This document shows positions 1 through 9,048 of a DNA stretch of 64,000 nucleotides, piece by piece. The DNA lies in assembly GCA_013335535.1 (NCBI GenBank), contig JAAXVL010000001.1, forward strand, positions 575,764 through 639,763. The letters run 5' to 3'. The translations under genes were made by a program, and so were the position numbers. Every line of letters begins with the position of its first letter. Position 1 is the first letter of the stretch. Below the pieces are notes generated by a model. That model had not been told where the DNA came from, made no database searches, and was given only the letters and a program-made list of their open reading frames with translations. The DNA is from Azonexaceae bacterium (GTDB taxonomy: Bacteria > Pseudomonadota > Gammaproteobacteria > Burkholderiales > Rhodocyclaceae).

Positions 1-176
1 ATCCGCGTGACGATGTCAGCGTCCGCCGGGGCGACCACATCGTCAGGGGATGCGCCATCGCCATTCTTGCGCCCCATGCTCCACAGCACCTTGGCGCTGT
101 CAAGAATGGTCGGCGCCTTGCCGATGACGTCACGCCAGGGCACGTTGGTCAGGATGGTCATCCAGGGTAAAGCCAT
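1..176 (-). CDS. Small conserved-looking hypothetical protein, C-terminus cut by window edge
   Basis: The reading frame opens with ATG at 176 and runs off the left edge after about 58 residues. The visible N-terminus begins MALPWMTILTNVPWRDVI and continues with a helical stretch (KAPTILDSAKVLWSM). The end turns polar and acidic (DGASPDDVVAPADADI). It starts 12 bp downstream of the stop of the M16 peptidase gene on the same strand, so it is probably co-transcribed with it. I recall similar short proteins in Rhodocyclales, but I cannot assign a function. No signal peptide or catalytic motif is visible in this part. Confidence 0.6.
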   Translation of the reverse strand, partial: MALPWMTILTNVPWRDVIGKAPTILDSAKVLWSMGRKNGDGASPDDVVAPADADIVTR

Positions 177-188
177 GTCGTCGCCGGC

Positions 189-1547
189 TTAATGGCGGGT
201 CGCGACGGCCGGACGGCGGGGCTTGCCGTCGAGCGGTTGCGGGTCGAGCAGGCCGATGGTCAGCGCGTCGTCGTTGAAATACTTTTTGGCCACGCTCTGA
301 ATGTCGGCAGCAGTCACCTTCTGCAGCTTGTCGAGCATGCGGTCGAGCTTCTGGTAGGGCAGGCCGACGGCTTCGATCTGGCCGATTTCCATGGCCTGGC
401 CGAACATCGAGTCGAGCTTGTAGACCTGTCCGGCGATCAATTGCGCTTTGGCCCGCTTGAGTTCCTGTTCGCTGACGCCATCTTTCTGGACGCGGGCGAT
501 TTCGGCACGTAGGGCCGCTTCGAGATCACTGACCGTCTTGCCTTCCGACGGCGTGCCGTGCAGGTAAAGCATGCCCGGGCCGCGTGCCGTGTTGTCGTAG
601 TCGATGCCGGCTGACAGCGCGACCTTGTCCTCGCGGACCAGCTTCTTGTTGAAGCGGGCGGCATCATGGCCGTCGAGAATGGAGGCGAGCATTTCCAGCG
701 CGTAAGGGTCGCTGTCCTTGTCGATATCGCGCAGGATAGGCGCCTTGTAGCCCATGATCAGCACCGGCAGTTCGGCTGGCGCCTTGACGGTGACCTTGCG
801 CGTCCCTTCCTGGGCCGGTTCGATCTGTTGCCGGCGAACCGGCAGGGCGCGGCCTTCGAGCGGCGCGTAGTATTTTTCAGCCAGGGCGAAGACTTCCTTG
901 TGATCGACGTCGCCGGTGATGATGACGTAGGCGTTGTTCGGCACGTACCAGGTGTCGTACCAGGCCTTGGCATCGGCCGCGGTCATCGTCTCGAGGTCGT
1001 TCATCCAGCCGATGATCGGCCGGCGATAGGGGTGGGCCTGAAAGGCGACGGCGTTCATCTGCTCAAAGAGCTTGGATTGCGGGTTGTCGTCGGTGCGCAT
1101 GCGGCGCTCTTCCATGACGACCTTGATTTCCTGCTCGAATTCCTTGGCATCCACGTTGAGGTGGCGCATGCGGTCGGCTTCAAGCTGCATCATCTCGGGC
1201 AGCTTTTCCTTCGGTACTTGCTGGAAGTAGGCCGTGTAGTCGCGGCTCGTGAAGGCGTTGTCGCGCCCGCCCGCGGCGGCAACGCGCTTGTTGAATTCAC
1301 CCGGGCCGACGCTCGGCGTGCCCTTGAACATCATGTGCTCGAGTACGTGGGCAACGCCCGAGGCGCCATCGACCTCGTCGGTACTGCCAATGCGGTACCA
1401 CACCATCTGGACGGCGGTTGGCGCCCGGTGGTCTTCCTTGACGATGACGCGAAGGCCGTTCTTGAGCGTGGTTTCGTACGGATTGGCGAAAGCGGCGGTG
1501 GTCAACCCGGCCGCAAGCAAAACGGAGAGCAGGTATTTGAGGGGCAT
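189..1547 (-). CDS. M16 family zinc metallopeptidase, exported
   Basis: This 452-residue protein has a cleavable signal peptide (residues 1-21, ending AAFA) followed by an M16 (insulinase/pitrilysin) N-terminal domain. The inverted zinc motif HxxEH is present as HVLEH at residues 67-71. A downstream glutamate in VVMEERR (about 146-147) supplies the third ligand. Residues from about 195 form the typical second, non-catalytic M16 half (DTWYVPNNAYVIITGDVD). It should act as a periplasmic endopeptidase on small or misfolded peptides; the substrate is unknown. M16 genes are often paired with a second, inactive M16 copy; none is seen downstream, only a small hypothetical gene. It is divergent from ftsY, with about 110 bp between the starts. 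Confidence 0.9.
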   Translation of the reverse strand: MPLKYLLSVLLAAGLTTAAFANPYETTLKNGLRVIVKEDHRAPTAVQMVWYRIGSTDEVDGASGVAHVLEHMMFKGTPSVGPGEFNKRVAAAGGRDNAFTSRDYTAYFQQVPKEKLPEMMQLEADRMRHLNVDAKEFEQEIKVVMEERRMRTDDNPQSKLFEQMNAVAFQAHPYRRPIIGWMNDLETMTAADAKAWYDTWYVPNNAYVIITGDVDHKEVFALAEKYYAPLEGRALPVRRQQIEPAQEGTRKVTVKAPAELPVLIMGYKAPILRDIDKDSDPYALEMLASILDGHDAARFNKKLVREDKVALSAGIDYDNTARGPGMLYLHGTPSEGKTVSDLEAALRAEIARVQKDGVSEQELKRAKAQLIAGQVYKLDSMFGQAMEIGQIEAVGLPYQKLDRMLDKLQKVTAADIQSVAKKYFNDDALTIGLLDPQPLDGKPRRPAVATRH

Positions 1548-1656
1548 GGGGGGCGGGGGCTTTCTGTTAGAATTCGTGGCTGATTTTGCATCGAACCGGA
1601 TGGCATCTTAACGGCTTGCCGTCCGCCTGTCAGCAAGGCTTGAGACCTCCATCCCC

Positions 1657-2643
1657 ATGTTCAGTTTCCTGAAAAAATCCGGCACCGACAGCAAAGCCGA
1701 AACCAAGGCCGATGTTCCGGCCGAAGCTGCTGCCCCTTCGTGGCGCGAGCGCCTGTTCAAGGGGCTGGCCAAGACCCGCGCCCAATGGGGCGGCAAACTC
1801 AAAACCATTTTCTCGCGCGGCAAGGTCGATGACGAACTGCTCGAAGAACTCGAAACCCTGTTGCTGACCAGCGATTGCGGTGTCGAGGCAACGACCCACC
1901 TGCTCGACGAGCTTAAAAAGGCCGCCAAGCGTGACAAGCTCGATACACCGGACGCCATCCAGAAGGCGCTGCACGATGCGCTGCTTGAAACACTGCAGCC
2001 GCTGGAAAAACCGCTCGACATCTCGACGCACAAGCCCTTCGTGATCATGATTGCCGGGGTCAACGGCGCCGGCAAGACGACCTCGATCGGCAAGCTGGCC
2101 AAGTATTTCCAGAGCCAGGGCAAGAGCGTGCTGCTCGCCGCTGGCGACACTTTCCGTGCCGCGGCTCGCGAACAGCTTGAAACCTGGGGCGAGCGCAATA
2201 ACGTGACTGTCATCGCGCAGGACAAGGGCGATCCGGCTGCCGTGGTCTTCGACGCCATTTCGGCCGCCAAGGCACGTGGCATCGACATCGTGCTGGCCGA
2301 CACGGCCGGCCGCCTGCCGACCCAGCTCCATCTCATGGAAGAAATCGCCAAGGTGCGTCGTGTCATCCAGAAAATCGAGCCGGAAGGCCCGCACGAAACC
2401 CTGCTCGTGCTCGATGCCAACATTGGTCAGAACGCGCTGCAGCAGGTCAAGGCCTTCGACAAGGCGATCAACGTCACCGGTCTGGTCCTGACCAAGCTCG
2501 ACGGCACAGCCAAGGGCGGCGTCGTCACGGCCATTGCCCGGCAGTGTCCGAAGCCGATCCGCTTCATCGGTGTCGGCGAGCAGATCGACGACCTTCGCCC
2601 GTTCTCCGCGCGCGATTTCGTGGATGCCATGTTCGAGCAATGA
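1657..2643 (+). CDS. ftsY: Signal recognition particle receptor FtsY
   Basis: FtsY is the SRP receptor GTPase that docks ribosome-SRP complexes at the inner membrane. This 328-residue form has a short charged N-terminal A region (about residues 1-35), then the NG domain. The P-loop is GVNGAGKTT at 134-142, DTAGR is at 215-219 and TKLDG is near 277, all characteristic of the SRP GTPases. The A domain is much shorter than in E. coli (497 residues), as is common in betaproteobacteria. Its TGA overlaps the ATG of ftsE, so it heads a translationally coupled ftsY-ftsE-ftsX operon. Confidence 0.97.
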   Translation: MFSFLKKSGTDSKAETKADVPAEAAAPSWRERLFKGLAKTRAQWGGKLKTIFSRGKVDDELLEELETLLLTSDCGVEATTHLLDELKKAAKRDKLDTPDAIQKALHDALLETLQPLEKPLDISTHKPFVIMIAGVNGAGKTTSIGKLAKYFQSQGKSVLLAAGDTFRAAAREQLETWGERNNVTVIAQDKGDPAAVVFDAISAAKARGIDIVLADTAGRLPTQLHLMEEIAKVRRVIQKIEPEGPHETLLVLDANIGQNALQQVKAFDKAINVTGLVLTKLDGTAKGGVVTAIARQCPKPIRFIGVGEQIDDLRPFSARDFVDAMFEQ

Positions 2644-3293
2644 TCGAAGCAAGCAATCTGACCAAGCGCTACCCGGGCGGCCTCGAGGCCGTCAAGGATG
2701 CGAGTTTCGCTATCGAGGCCGGGCAGATGGTGCTCATCACCGGCCATTCCGGCGCCGGCAAGACGACGCTGGTCAAGCTCATATCGACCATCGAGCGGCC
2801 GACTTCCGGCAGCCTCGTGGTCAATGGCCAGAACCTCTCGGCCCTCGGACGCAGTGCGATCCCGCATGTGCGTCGCCACTTTGGTTTGGTCTTTCAGGAT
2901 CAGAAACTGCTGTTCGACCGCAATGCGCTGGAAAACGTGCTGTTGCCGCTGCAAATAGCCGGGCAGCCGCGCCGCGAGGCGATACGCCGGGCTCAGGCGG
3001 CGCTCGACAAAGTCGGCCTGCTGGCTCGTGAAAAGGCCAATCCCATCGCCCTTTCCGGCGGTGAGCAGCAACGGCTGGCCATCGCCCGTGCCGTGGTCAA
3101 CCGGCCGACCATCCTGATCGCCGACGAGCCGACCGGCAATCTCGATACCGACTCCGGCATGGCCATCCTCGACATCTTTGCCGACTTTCATCGTGTTGGC
3201 GTGACGGTCGTTGTCGCCACGCACGACCAGAGCTGGATCGAGCGCTATCACCCGAACGTGCTGCGTCTGGATCACGGGAGGGTGGTCGCATGA
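2640..3293 (+). CDS. ftsE: Cell division ATP-binding protein FtsE
   Basis: FtsE is the ATPase half of the FtsEX complex, which works at the division septum and controls periplasmic amidases. The true start is the ATG at 2640 ([14 protein letters not shown]), which overlaps the ftsY stop as ATGA; an upstream in-frame ATG at 2544 lies inside ftsY and is rejected. The product is 217 residues. Walker A is GHSGAGKTT (35-43), the ABC signature LSGGEQQ is at 138-144 and Walker B with the D-loop is [12 protein letters not shown]. The length matches the family. It overlaps ftsX by 4 bp. Confidence 0.97.
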   Translation: MIEASNLTKRYPGGLEAVKDASFAIEAGQMVLITGHSGAGKTTLVKLISTIERPTSGSLVVNGQNLSALGRSAIPHVRRHFGLVFQDQKLLFDRNALENVLLPLQIAGQPRREAIRRAQAALDKVGLLAREKANPIALSGGEQQRLAIARAVVNRPTILIADEPTGNLDTDSGMAILDIFADFHRVGVTVVVATHDQSWIERYHPNVLRLDHGRVVA

Positions 3294-4189
3294 ATGCCTG
3301 GTTCATCCAGCACCGCGCTGCCCTGGCAGCGGCCTTTCGCCGCCTGTGGGCGACGCCGCTCAATACCCTGCTGTCGCTGATCGTCATCGGTATCGCGCTG
3401 ACTCTGCCGGCCTTCGGCTACGTTGCGCTCGACAACCTGCGCGATCTCGGCCGCAATGCTTCCGGCGTGCAGCAGATCAGCCTGTTCATGAGCCTTGAGG
3501 CGAGCAGGAAGGATGTCGGCGAGATCGAAAATCGCCTGCGTCAGGCGGCCAACGGCAAGTGGAAATTCGTACCGAAAGAAGACGCGCTGAAGCGCATGCA
3601 GAGCAGTGAGGGCATGGCGGAAATCGTTGCCAGCCTGCCGCGCAATCCGCTGCCCGATGCTTTCATTGTCGAGCCGGCCAATACCGAGCCCGAGGCGTTG
3701 GAAATCCTGCGCAAGGAAATCGCCGGCTGGCCGAAGGTTGCCCACGTCCAGCTCGATTCGGCCTGGGTCAAGCGTTTCGATGCCTTCCTGCGCCTTGGCA
3801 AGCTGGCGCTGTGGATGCTGGCCGGGCTATTTGGCGCCGGGCTGGTGGCGGTGACCTTCAATACCATTCGCCTGCAGGTCATGGCCCAATCGGCCGAGAT
3901 CGAGGTGGCGCGCATGATCGGTGCGACAGACGGGTTCATTCGCCGGCCGTTCTATTATTTCGGCGCCTTGCAGGGGGCGCTCGGCGGATTGCTGGCGGCG
4001 GTGCTGGTGCTCGCGGCGCTGCGCCTGCTGGCCGGGCCGGTCGGCGAACTGGCGGCGCTCTACGGTGGCAATTTCAGCCTGCGTCCACCGGGTGTCGTCG
4101 AAACCTTGGGGCTGGCTTCGCTCGGCGCTTTCCTCGGCTGGCTCGGTGCCCAGTTGTCGGTCAGCCTGTCGCTGCGGAAGCTTGACTAG
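3290..4189 (+). CDS. ftsX: Cell division protein FtsX, permease-like
   Basis: FtsX is the membrane partner of FtsE. The 299-residue sequence has a first membrane segment at about 22-45 and a periplasmic domain at about 55-165 (EASRKDVGEIENRLRQA onward). Three more hydrophobic segments follow between about 170 and 290, with a conserved cytoplasmic stretch SAEIEVARMIGATDGFIRRP. This is the four-helix FtsX plan. The start overlaps ftsE by 4 bp (ATGA). The 3' end overlaps the next gene by 8 bp. Confidence 0.96.
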   Translation: MNAWFIQHRAALAAAFRRLWATPLNTLLSLIVIGIALTLPAFGYVALDNLRDLGRNASGVQQISLFMSLEASRKDVGEIENRLRQAANGKWKFVPKEDALKRMQSSEGMAEIVASLPRNPLPDAFIVEPANTEPEALEILRKEIAGWPKVAHVQLDSAWVKRFDAFLRLGKLALWMLAGLFGAGLVAVTFNTIRLQVMAQSAEIEVARMIGATDGFIRRPFYYFGALQGALGGLLAAVLVLAALRLLAGPVGELAALYGGNFSLRPPGVVETLGLASLGAFLGWLGAQLSVSLSLRKLD

Positions 4190-5789
4190 CCGGCGAGAGT
4201 TTCTGTGTACGGTGGGGGCGGCTGCCCTCGCTGGCTGCGCCCCGGCCGGAAAACCCTCTTTGCCGCCTGGCGAATTGCTCGGCATGAATCACGCGCTTGG
4301 CCATCGGCTGCGTGACGGTCATTTTCCAGTACCTTCCGAAACGCGAAAAACAGGCGTGTTGATTGTCGGCGGCGGTGTTTCCGGGCTCTCGGCGGCGTGG
4401 AAACTCGCGAATTCAGCGGTCGACGACTTTCTTGTGCTGGAAATGGAAAGTGAGGCTGGCGGCAATTCGCGAGCCGGGCAGTCGCCGCTCGTCGCCTACC
4501 CGTGGGGGGCGCATTACTTGCCGTTGCCTGGGCCGGAGGCCGTGCATGTGCGCGAACTGCTGGCCGAACTGGGCGTGCTGCAGGGGGAACCGGCGGCGCA
4601 GAAGCCGAGCTACGATGAGCGTTATCTGTGCGCCACCCCGCAGGAGCGGATTTATCGCAACGGCTTGTGGGATGAGGGCTTGCTACCGCAACGTGGCATC
4701 GATATCGCTGAACGGGCCGAGCAAAAACGCTTTCATGCCCGAATGGATGAGCTCAAACGAGCCAGGGGGCGCGACGGGCGCCGGCTGTTTGCCATTCCGA
4801 TGGCGTTGTCGAGCCGCGATCCCGAGTGGCTGGCCCTCGACCGGATTTCCTTTGCGCAGTGGCTGACTGATAACGGTTTCACGGCGCCGACCGTGCGCTG
4901 GCTTGCCAACTACGCTTGCCGCGACGATTACGGTACGGCCAGCGATCAGGTTTCGGCCTGGGCCGGGCTGCACTATTTTGCCTGCCGCAATGGCGAGGCG
5001 GCCAATGCCTCGTCGGACACGGTGCTGACAGCCCCCGAAGGCAATGCCTGGCTGGCGCGCGGGCTGGCCAAAAAGGCGGGCGAGCGCGTCGTGACCGGGG
5101 CGCTGGTCGGGCGCATCGAGGAAGGGAAGTCGAGTGTTGCGGTTGACGTGCTGTTCGGGGAAAAAACTGTGCGCATCGAAGCGCGACAGCTGATCTGGGC
5201 GGCGCCAGCCTTCGTTCTGCCCCGTGTCTGGCCGGCGATTCCGGGCGAGCTCAAGGCGGCAGCGCTGGCTGGCGATTACGCCCCATGGCTGACGGCCAAT
5301 CTGCATCTGGCCGATTTGCCTGAGGAACGCCATGGTGCGCCAGCTGCGTGGGACAACGTGTTCTATGACAGCCCCGGCCTCGGCTATGTCAGCGCGACGC
5401 ATCAGCTGATCCGTCGTCGCCTGAGCGGCACGGTGTTGACTTACTACCGTGCGCTGCACGACGTGGCGTCGGCCGAGGGGCGCCGACTGCTCATGGAAAC
5501 GCCGCGCGAGGCGTGGGCCGAAGGCATCCTGGCCGAGCTCGAACGCGTTCATCCCGACATCCGCAAGCTGACGACGCGCCTTGACGTCTTCCGCAACGGC
5601 CACGCCATGCGCCGCCCGGTGCCGGGCAGCCTTTTCCACGGTCAACGGGAAAAAATGGCCAATTTTGAAAGCCCGCGCATCGCGTTGGCTCACGCCGATC
5701 TGTCCGGCTTTTCCTTGTTCGAGGAAGCGCAGTATCGTGGCGTGCTGGCGGCCCAACGTTTATTGGCCCGACTCAGGACTTCCGGGTAG
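4182..5789 (+). CDS. Tat-exported FAD/NAD(P)-binding lipoprotein, amine-oxidase-like
   Basis: I choose the TTG at 4182 as start because it places a twin-arginine signal at the very N-terminus (MTSRREFLCTVGAAALAGC). That signal ends in a lipobox, LAGC. Upstream ATGs lie inside ftsX. The 535-residue protein then has a Rossmann dinucleotide motif VLIVGGGVSGLSAAW (about residues 60-75) and a second FAD stretch LEMESEAGGNS, as in the amine oxidase/phytoene desaturase superfamily. It is probably a folded, FAD-loaded lipoprotein exported by Tat; the substrate is unknown. Residues about 485-497 (FHGQREKMANFE) are encoded by a dispersed 35-bp repeat. It overlaps ftsX by 8 bp and may belong to the same operon. 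Confidence 0.82.
   Translation: MTSRREFLCTVGAAALAGCAPAGKPSLPPGELLGMNHALGHRLRDGHFPVPSETRKTGVLIVGGGVSGLSAAWKLANSAVDDFLVLEMESEAGGNSRAGQSPLVAYPWGAHYLPLPGPEAVHVRELLAELGVLQGEPAAQKPSYDERYLCATPQERIYRNGLWDEGLLPQRGIDIAERAEQKRFHARMDELKRARGRDGRRLFAIPMALSSRDPEWLALDRISFAQWLTDNGFTAPTVRWLANYACRDDYGTASDQVSAWAGLHYFACRNGEAANASSDTVLTAPEGNAWLARGLAKKAGERVVTGALVGRIEEGKSSVAVDVLFGEKTVRIEARQLIWAAPAFVLPRVWPAIPGELKAAALAGDYAPWLTANLHLADLPEERHGAPAAWDNVFYDSPGLGYVSATHQLIRRRLSGTVLTYYRALHDVASAEGRRLLMETPREAWAEGILAELERVHPDIRKLTTRLDVFRNGHAMRRPVPGSLFHGQREKMANFESPRIALAHADLSGFSLFEEAQYRGVLAAQRLLARLRTSG
5636..5670 (+). repeat. Dispersed 35-bp repeat, copy 1 (inside the FAD protein gene)
   Basis: The copy reads CCACGGTCAACGGGAAAAA followed by ATGGCCAATTTTGAAA. 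It is in frame and read as HGQREKMANFE. The same sequence recurs at nine other places in the window, in both orientations. Confidence 0.85.
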
Positions 5790-5988
5790 GCACCATTCGG
5801 CAGGTTTGTCGATCGAATTTCCCCATTTGTTTCAAGCCTGAAAATCAGAAGCCTCTCCCCGCAAAGCAAATGGCTTTGATGGCAACTGTTTGTCATAGTA
5901 ATATTGCATATTGATATGCTGTTTGGGCATTGCGTGTCAGAAAAAATACGTCACCCTTTCAGGGGTGCAAATCAGGGGAACACTCTCA

Positions 5989-7161
5989 ATGCATTACAAA
6001 ACCATGCGTGGCCTGGGCCTCGCCTTGCTGTTTTTTTGCTCGACAATGGCCTCGGCCGCCAGTGTCAGCGTGGCCGGCTTCGCCTTTGCCGGTGATTTCA
6101 AGTCTGCAGCCGAGCGTTTTCCTTACACCTACAAGCTGTTCAAACGCCAGCAGGCACAGGGCGCCCAGGCTGGATTTTCCTATCTCGTCAACGAGCGCAC
6201 GCAGCGCATCAAGAGCAAGGAGCTCGAGTTTCAGCCGGCGGACAAACTGGTCAACCTGAAAAACAGCGACCAGGCGCTGATGACGGTCTTGATGCTGACC
6301 GGTGAAACGGTGTCTACCGAGTATTTCGGCAGCTATTACAAAACCTTCGTCAATCTGCGCGGCGACGCCCTGATCTTCGATTACAAGAGCCAGACCATCG
6401 TGCGCAGCTACCCGGTCAGCGTCGTGTTGTTCGATGCCACGCCGAACCAGCCGACTGAAGAACGGATCGCCGGGTTTGTCGAAGACCTGATCCGCCGTGA
6501 GGACGGGCGCGGCCTGGTCACCCAGTTCACGCGCCGCCTCGAAGCCGCCACCTTGCCCAAGGAGGGGGCGAAGACGGTCCAGGTGCGCAAGAGCGTGGTC
6601 GCACCTGAAGCGCTGGCACTGATGCCGGAAGCCCTGCGCAAGAATCCGGCCGCCGTTGAAGCGATGGTCAGCGACTCCTTCGCTTCCATTCTTTCCGCCA
6701 AGCTGGGCATCTCGATGCTGCCGAGCGCCATCGGCCACGCCGTCGGTGGTGTCATGTCGATGCGTCTCGAAAACGGCGACGACTTCAAGCTCAAGCTCGG
6801 CGAGGGCGACTACCTGTTCGACCTCAAGCTCAACAAGATGGTCAAGATCAAGCAATCCGAAAACAACATCGGCACGGCCTACGTCTATGGCGCCTACGGC
6901 AACGTGCATTTCTTCGAGCCGAGCCTGAATACCGACTACCTGAATTCGGATTTCAAGAATGGCGAAACGGCTGTCGTGCCGATCGACCAGATTGGCACCG
7001 ACGATTTTTCAGCCTACCAGGACGCCATCCGTGGCCTCTTCCTGAAACTGGCCGATGCGCTGCAACAGCCGTCCGGCAAGTGGCTGACGACGGCCGCCGC
7101 AGCCAAAGATATCGAAGCGCAAGTTGAAGCATCCCGTGAAATCCTGAGGAAGACTAAATGA
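5989..7161 (+). CDS. Exported protein of unknown function, first of a four-gene envelope cluster
   Basis: The start at 5989 is supported by AGGGGAA 8 bp upstream; the in-frame ATG at 5911 lacks such a site and would put a non-signal sequence first. The 390-residue product has a signal peptide (cleavage after STMASA, about residue 22). A mixed alpha/beta region with no motif I recognise follows. Notable stretches are the aromatic YFGSYYKTFVNLRGDAL and the lysine-rich LKLGEGDYLFDLKLNKMVK. It overlaps the next gene by 4 bp and shares its orientation with two more exported genes, so it probably acts with them in the periplasm or outer membrane. I do not recognise the family. Confidence 0.8.
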   Translation: MHYKTMRGLGLALLFFCSTMASAASVSVAGFAFAGDFKSAAERFPYTYKLFKRQQAQGAQAGFSYLVNERTQRIKSKELEFQPADKLVNLKNSDQALMTVLMLTGETVSTEYFGSYYKTFVNLRGDALIFDYKSQTIVRSYPVSVVLFDATPNQPTEERIAGFVEDLIRREDGRGLVTQFTRRLEAATLPKEGAKTVQVRKSVVAPEALALMPEALRKNPAAVEAMVSDSFASILSAKLGISMLPSAIGHAVGGVMSMRLENGDDFKLKLGEGDYLFDLKLNKMVKIKQSENNIGTAYVYGAYGNVHFFEPSLNTDYLNSDFKNGETAVVPIDQIGTDDFSAYQDAIRGLFLKLADALQQPSGKWLTTAAAAKDIEAQVEASREILRKTK

Positions 7162-8270
7162 AGAAATATCTGTTGATTCTCGCCGCCGCCCTGCTGCCGG
7201 CTTTTGCCCAGGCGCAGATTGTCAATGCCAAGGGCGTCGGCACTGTCAGCTACAAGGACCTGACACCGCAGGTCAAGGAACAGGCCTATGCCAAGGCGCA
7301 GGTTGCCGCTGTCGAGCGTTACTACGCCGAAGCCGGCGAAGCTGACAGCGAGAATTTCGAAGCCATCGCCGACCGCGTCGAAGCCAATCTCGACAAGTTC
7401 ATCCTGAGCACCACGGTCCTCAACGAGCAGGACCAGGCCAGCCTGCGCAAGTATTCGGTCGCCGTCCGCGTCGAACTCAACGTCGCCAAGCTGCGCAACA
7501 CCATGCGCAAGTCGAGCACGGTCAAACAGACCGCGAATGCTGAGAAGTCGCAGCTGGTTTATGTCTTCGTCGGTCGTGAAGCGGCCAGCGTGCGGGCCTA
7601 CGACGCCCGCGTGGTGCAGCGTGCCGAAGTGACCGAAGACGTCGATGCTTCGTATTCGCGCTCGAGTCGCGGCAAGGAAGGCGAGAAGATCCGTGGCAAT
7701 TCGGTGTCGACTTCGGCCAATCGCCAGGTCAACGAGAGCGCCAGCGTCAAGGCTGCCATCAAGGTCGAAACGGGCGGTAGCACGACGCGCAAGGCCGACG
7801 ATACGAGCTATCGCCTGCTCCCGATGAACAACACCAAGACCTCGATCACCAGCGTCTTCTCGCAAGGTGGCTTCAACGTTGCCGATCCGGAATTCGTGCT
7901 CGGCGACCAGGAAATCAAGTCGGTCAACAAGGACTTCTCGGCCGGCAACGATCTGGCCCCGTCCACCATGCGTGCCGTCGTCCAGTCGCTGCGCAAGGCC
8001 AGCGTGCCTTACCTCGTCCTCGCCACCCTTGATGTCGGTGCGCCCGACCAGGATGCGGCCACCGGCCTGCAGCGCGTGGCCGTCGTCGTCACCGGTCGCG
8101 TGCTCGACCTGACCGGCAACCTGCCGCGCGAAGTCGCCTCGGTGCCGGCCGTCCAGTATTTCGGTATCGGTCCGGACAACGCCACGGCGATGAACAAGGG
8201 CCTCAAGGATGCCTCACTGGCCGCCGCTCGCGAAGTGGTCAGCCGGATGAATGTCGAAGGCGTTCGCTAA
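7158..8270 (+). CDS. Exported protein with LPP20/FlgT-N-like N-terminus
   Basis: The 370-residue product starts with a clear signal peptide (MKKYLLILAAALLPAFAQA, cleavage near 19). The segment AKGVGTVSY through AQVAAVERYYAEAG resembles the small alpha/beta fold of LPP20 and FlgT N-domains: a beta-strand with GxG followed by a long helix rich in Ala and Gln. The region around 100-120 (SLRKYSVAVRVELNVAKLRNTM) would be the closing strand of that fold. The C-terminal half (FSQGGFNVADPEFVLG to the end) looks TolB-N/CsgG-like. The start overlaps the previous gene by 4 bp. The domain assignment is by eye, and function is unknown. Confidence 0.8.
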   Translation: MKKYLLILAAALLPAFAQAQIVNAKGVGTVSYKDLTPQVKEQAYAKAQVAAVERYYAEAGEADSENFEAIADRVEANLDKFILSTTVLNEQDQASLRKYSVAVRVELNVAKLRNTMRKSSTVKQTANAEKSQLVYVFVGREAASVRAYDARVVQRAEVTEDVDASYSRSSRGKEGEKIRGNSVSTSANRQVNESASVKAAIKVETGGSTTRKADDTSYRLLPMNNTKTSITSVFSQGGFNVADPEFVLGDQEIKSVNKDFSAGNDLAPSTMRAVVQSLRKASVPYLVLATLDVGAPDQDAATGLQRVAVVVTGRVLDLTGNLPREVASVPAVQYFGIGPDNATAMNKGLKDASLAAAREVVSRMNVEGVR

Positions 8271-8362
8271 GCCTTCACCGCCACCTGTTAGCAGATACGA
8301 ACGGACGTCTTGCCGACGAGGCGCCCGTTCAATTCGATTGAAGTCGGATTGGAGAGTTTTCG

Positions 8363-8977
8363 ATGAAAAAGAATTTCCTCGTTGCTGCGCTCAGCATCGC
8401 CGTCGCGACGGCTTCCAGCGTCGCCTATGCCCAGCTCGGTGCCTTGAGCAGCGCCCTGGGCGGGGCTGGTTCGGGTAGCAGCGTCTCGGCCGAAGGGCTG
8501 GTCAGGAACTATGTCGGCGGCACCAAAAACGTCATGACGGCTGACATCTACATGCTCAATGCACTCGGGCTCAAGGAGCAGGCTGCCAAGGAAGAGCTGG
8601 CGATGAAGAACCTGACGGAAGGTTCGACTTCCGCCGGGCTGGAGGATGCGGCCAAGGTGCAGACCGAAAGCAGCAAGGCGCTCGAAGAAAAGATGAACGG
8701 CAAGAAGGTGACCATGGATGCCGAGGGCAAGAAGAACTACTCGCTGGGTCTGCTCAGTCTGGCCAAGGGCGTCAAGGATTACATGGGCATGTCGGGCGAC
8801 GTCAAGAATTTCCGTCCGGGTCTTGGCTCGATTGGCGGTGCCGGCGGCGCGGCAGTCTATGTGGTCAAGTCGCTGCCGGATTCGACGACCAACCTGCTCG
8901 GTACGCTGAAGAAGGCCGTCGCTTTCGCGCGTGAAAACAAGATCGAAGTGCCGGCCGAAGCGACCAGCGTTCTCTGA
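8363..8977 (+). CDS. Exported Ala/Gly/Lys-rich protein of unknown function
   Basis: This 204-residue product has a signal peptide (MKKNFLVAALSIAVATASS, cleavage after AYA near residue 24). Next comes a Gly/Ser-rich linker (SSALGGAGSGSS), then an amphipathic helical domain (AADIYMLNALG-type and KEELAMKNLTEGS stretches). It has no cysteines and no recognised catalytic motif. A good ribosome site GGAGAG precedes ATG 8363. It lies in the same orientation as two upstream exported genes and a downstream lipoprotein, and a hairpin with a T-run follows it. The helical character would suit a small periplasmic partner protein, but that is only a guess. Confidence 0.75.
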   Translation: MKKNFLVAALSIAVATASSVAYAQLGALSSALGGAGSGSSVSAEGLVRNYVGGTKNVMTADIYMLNALGLKEQAAKEELAMKNLTEGSTSAGLEDAAKVQTESSKALEEKMNGKKVTMDAEGKKNYSLGLLSLAKGVKDYMGMSGDVKNFRPGLGSIGGAGGAAVYVVKSLPDSTTNLLGTLKKAVAFARENKIEVPAEATSVL

Positions 8978-9000
8978 TTCATCTGCCTTGACGATAACCG

Positions 9001-9033
9001 GGGCCGGAGAGTTCTGCTCTACCGGCCCTTTTT
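9001..9033 (+). terminator. Intrinsic terminator or attenuator between two envelope genes
   Basis: GGGCCGG at 9001-9007 pairs with CCGGCCC at 9022-9028, and an inner AGAG/CTCT extends the stem. Five T residues follow. It sits 16 bp before the start of the lipoprotein gene, so it may reduce read-through into that gene rather than end the operon. Confidence 0.7.
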
Positions 9034-9048
9034 CCGGACGAAAAAACA

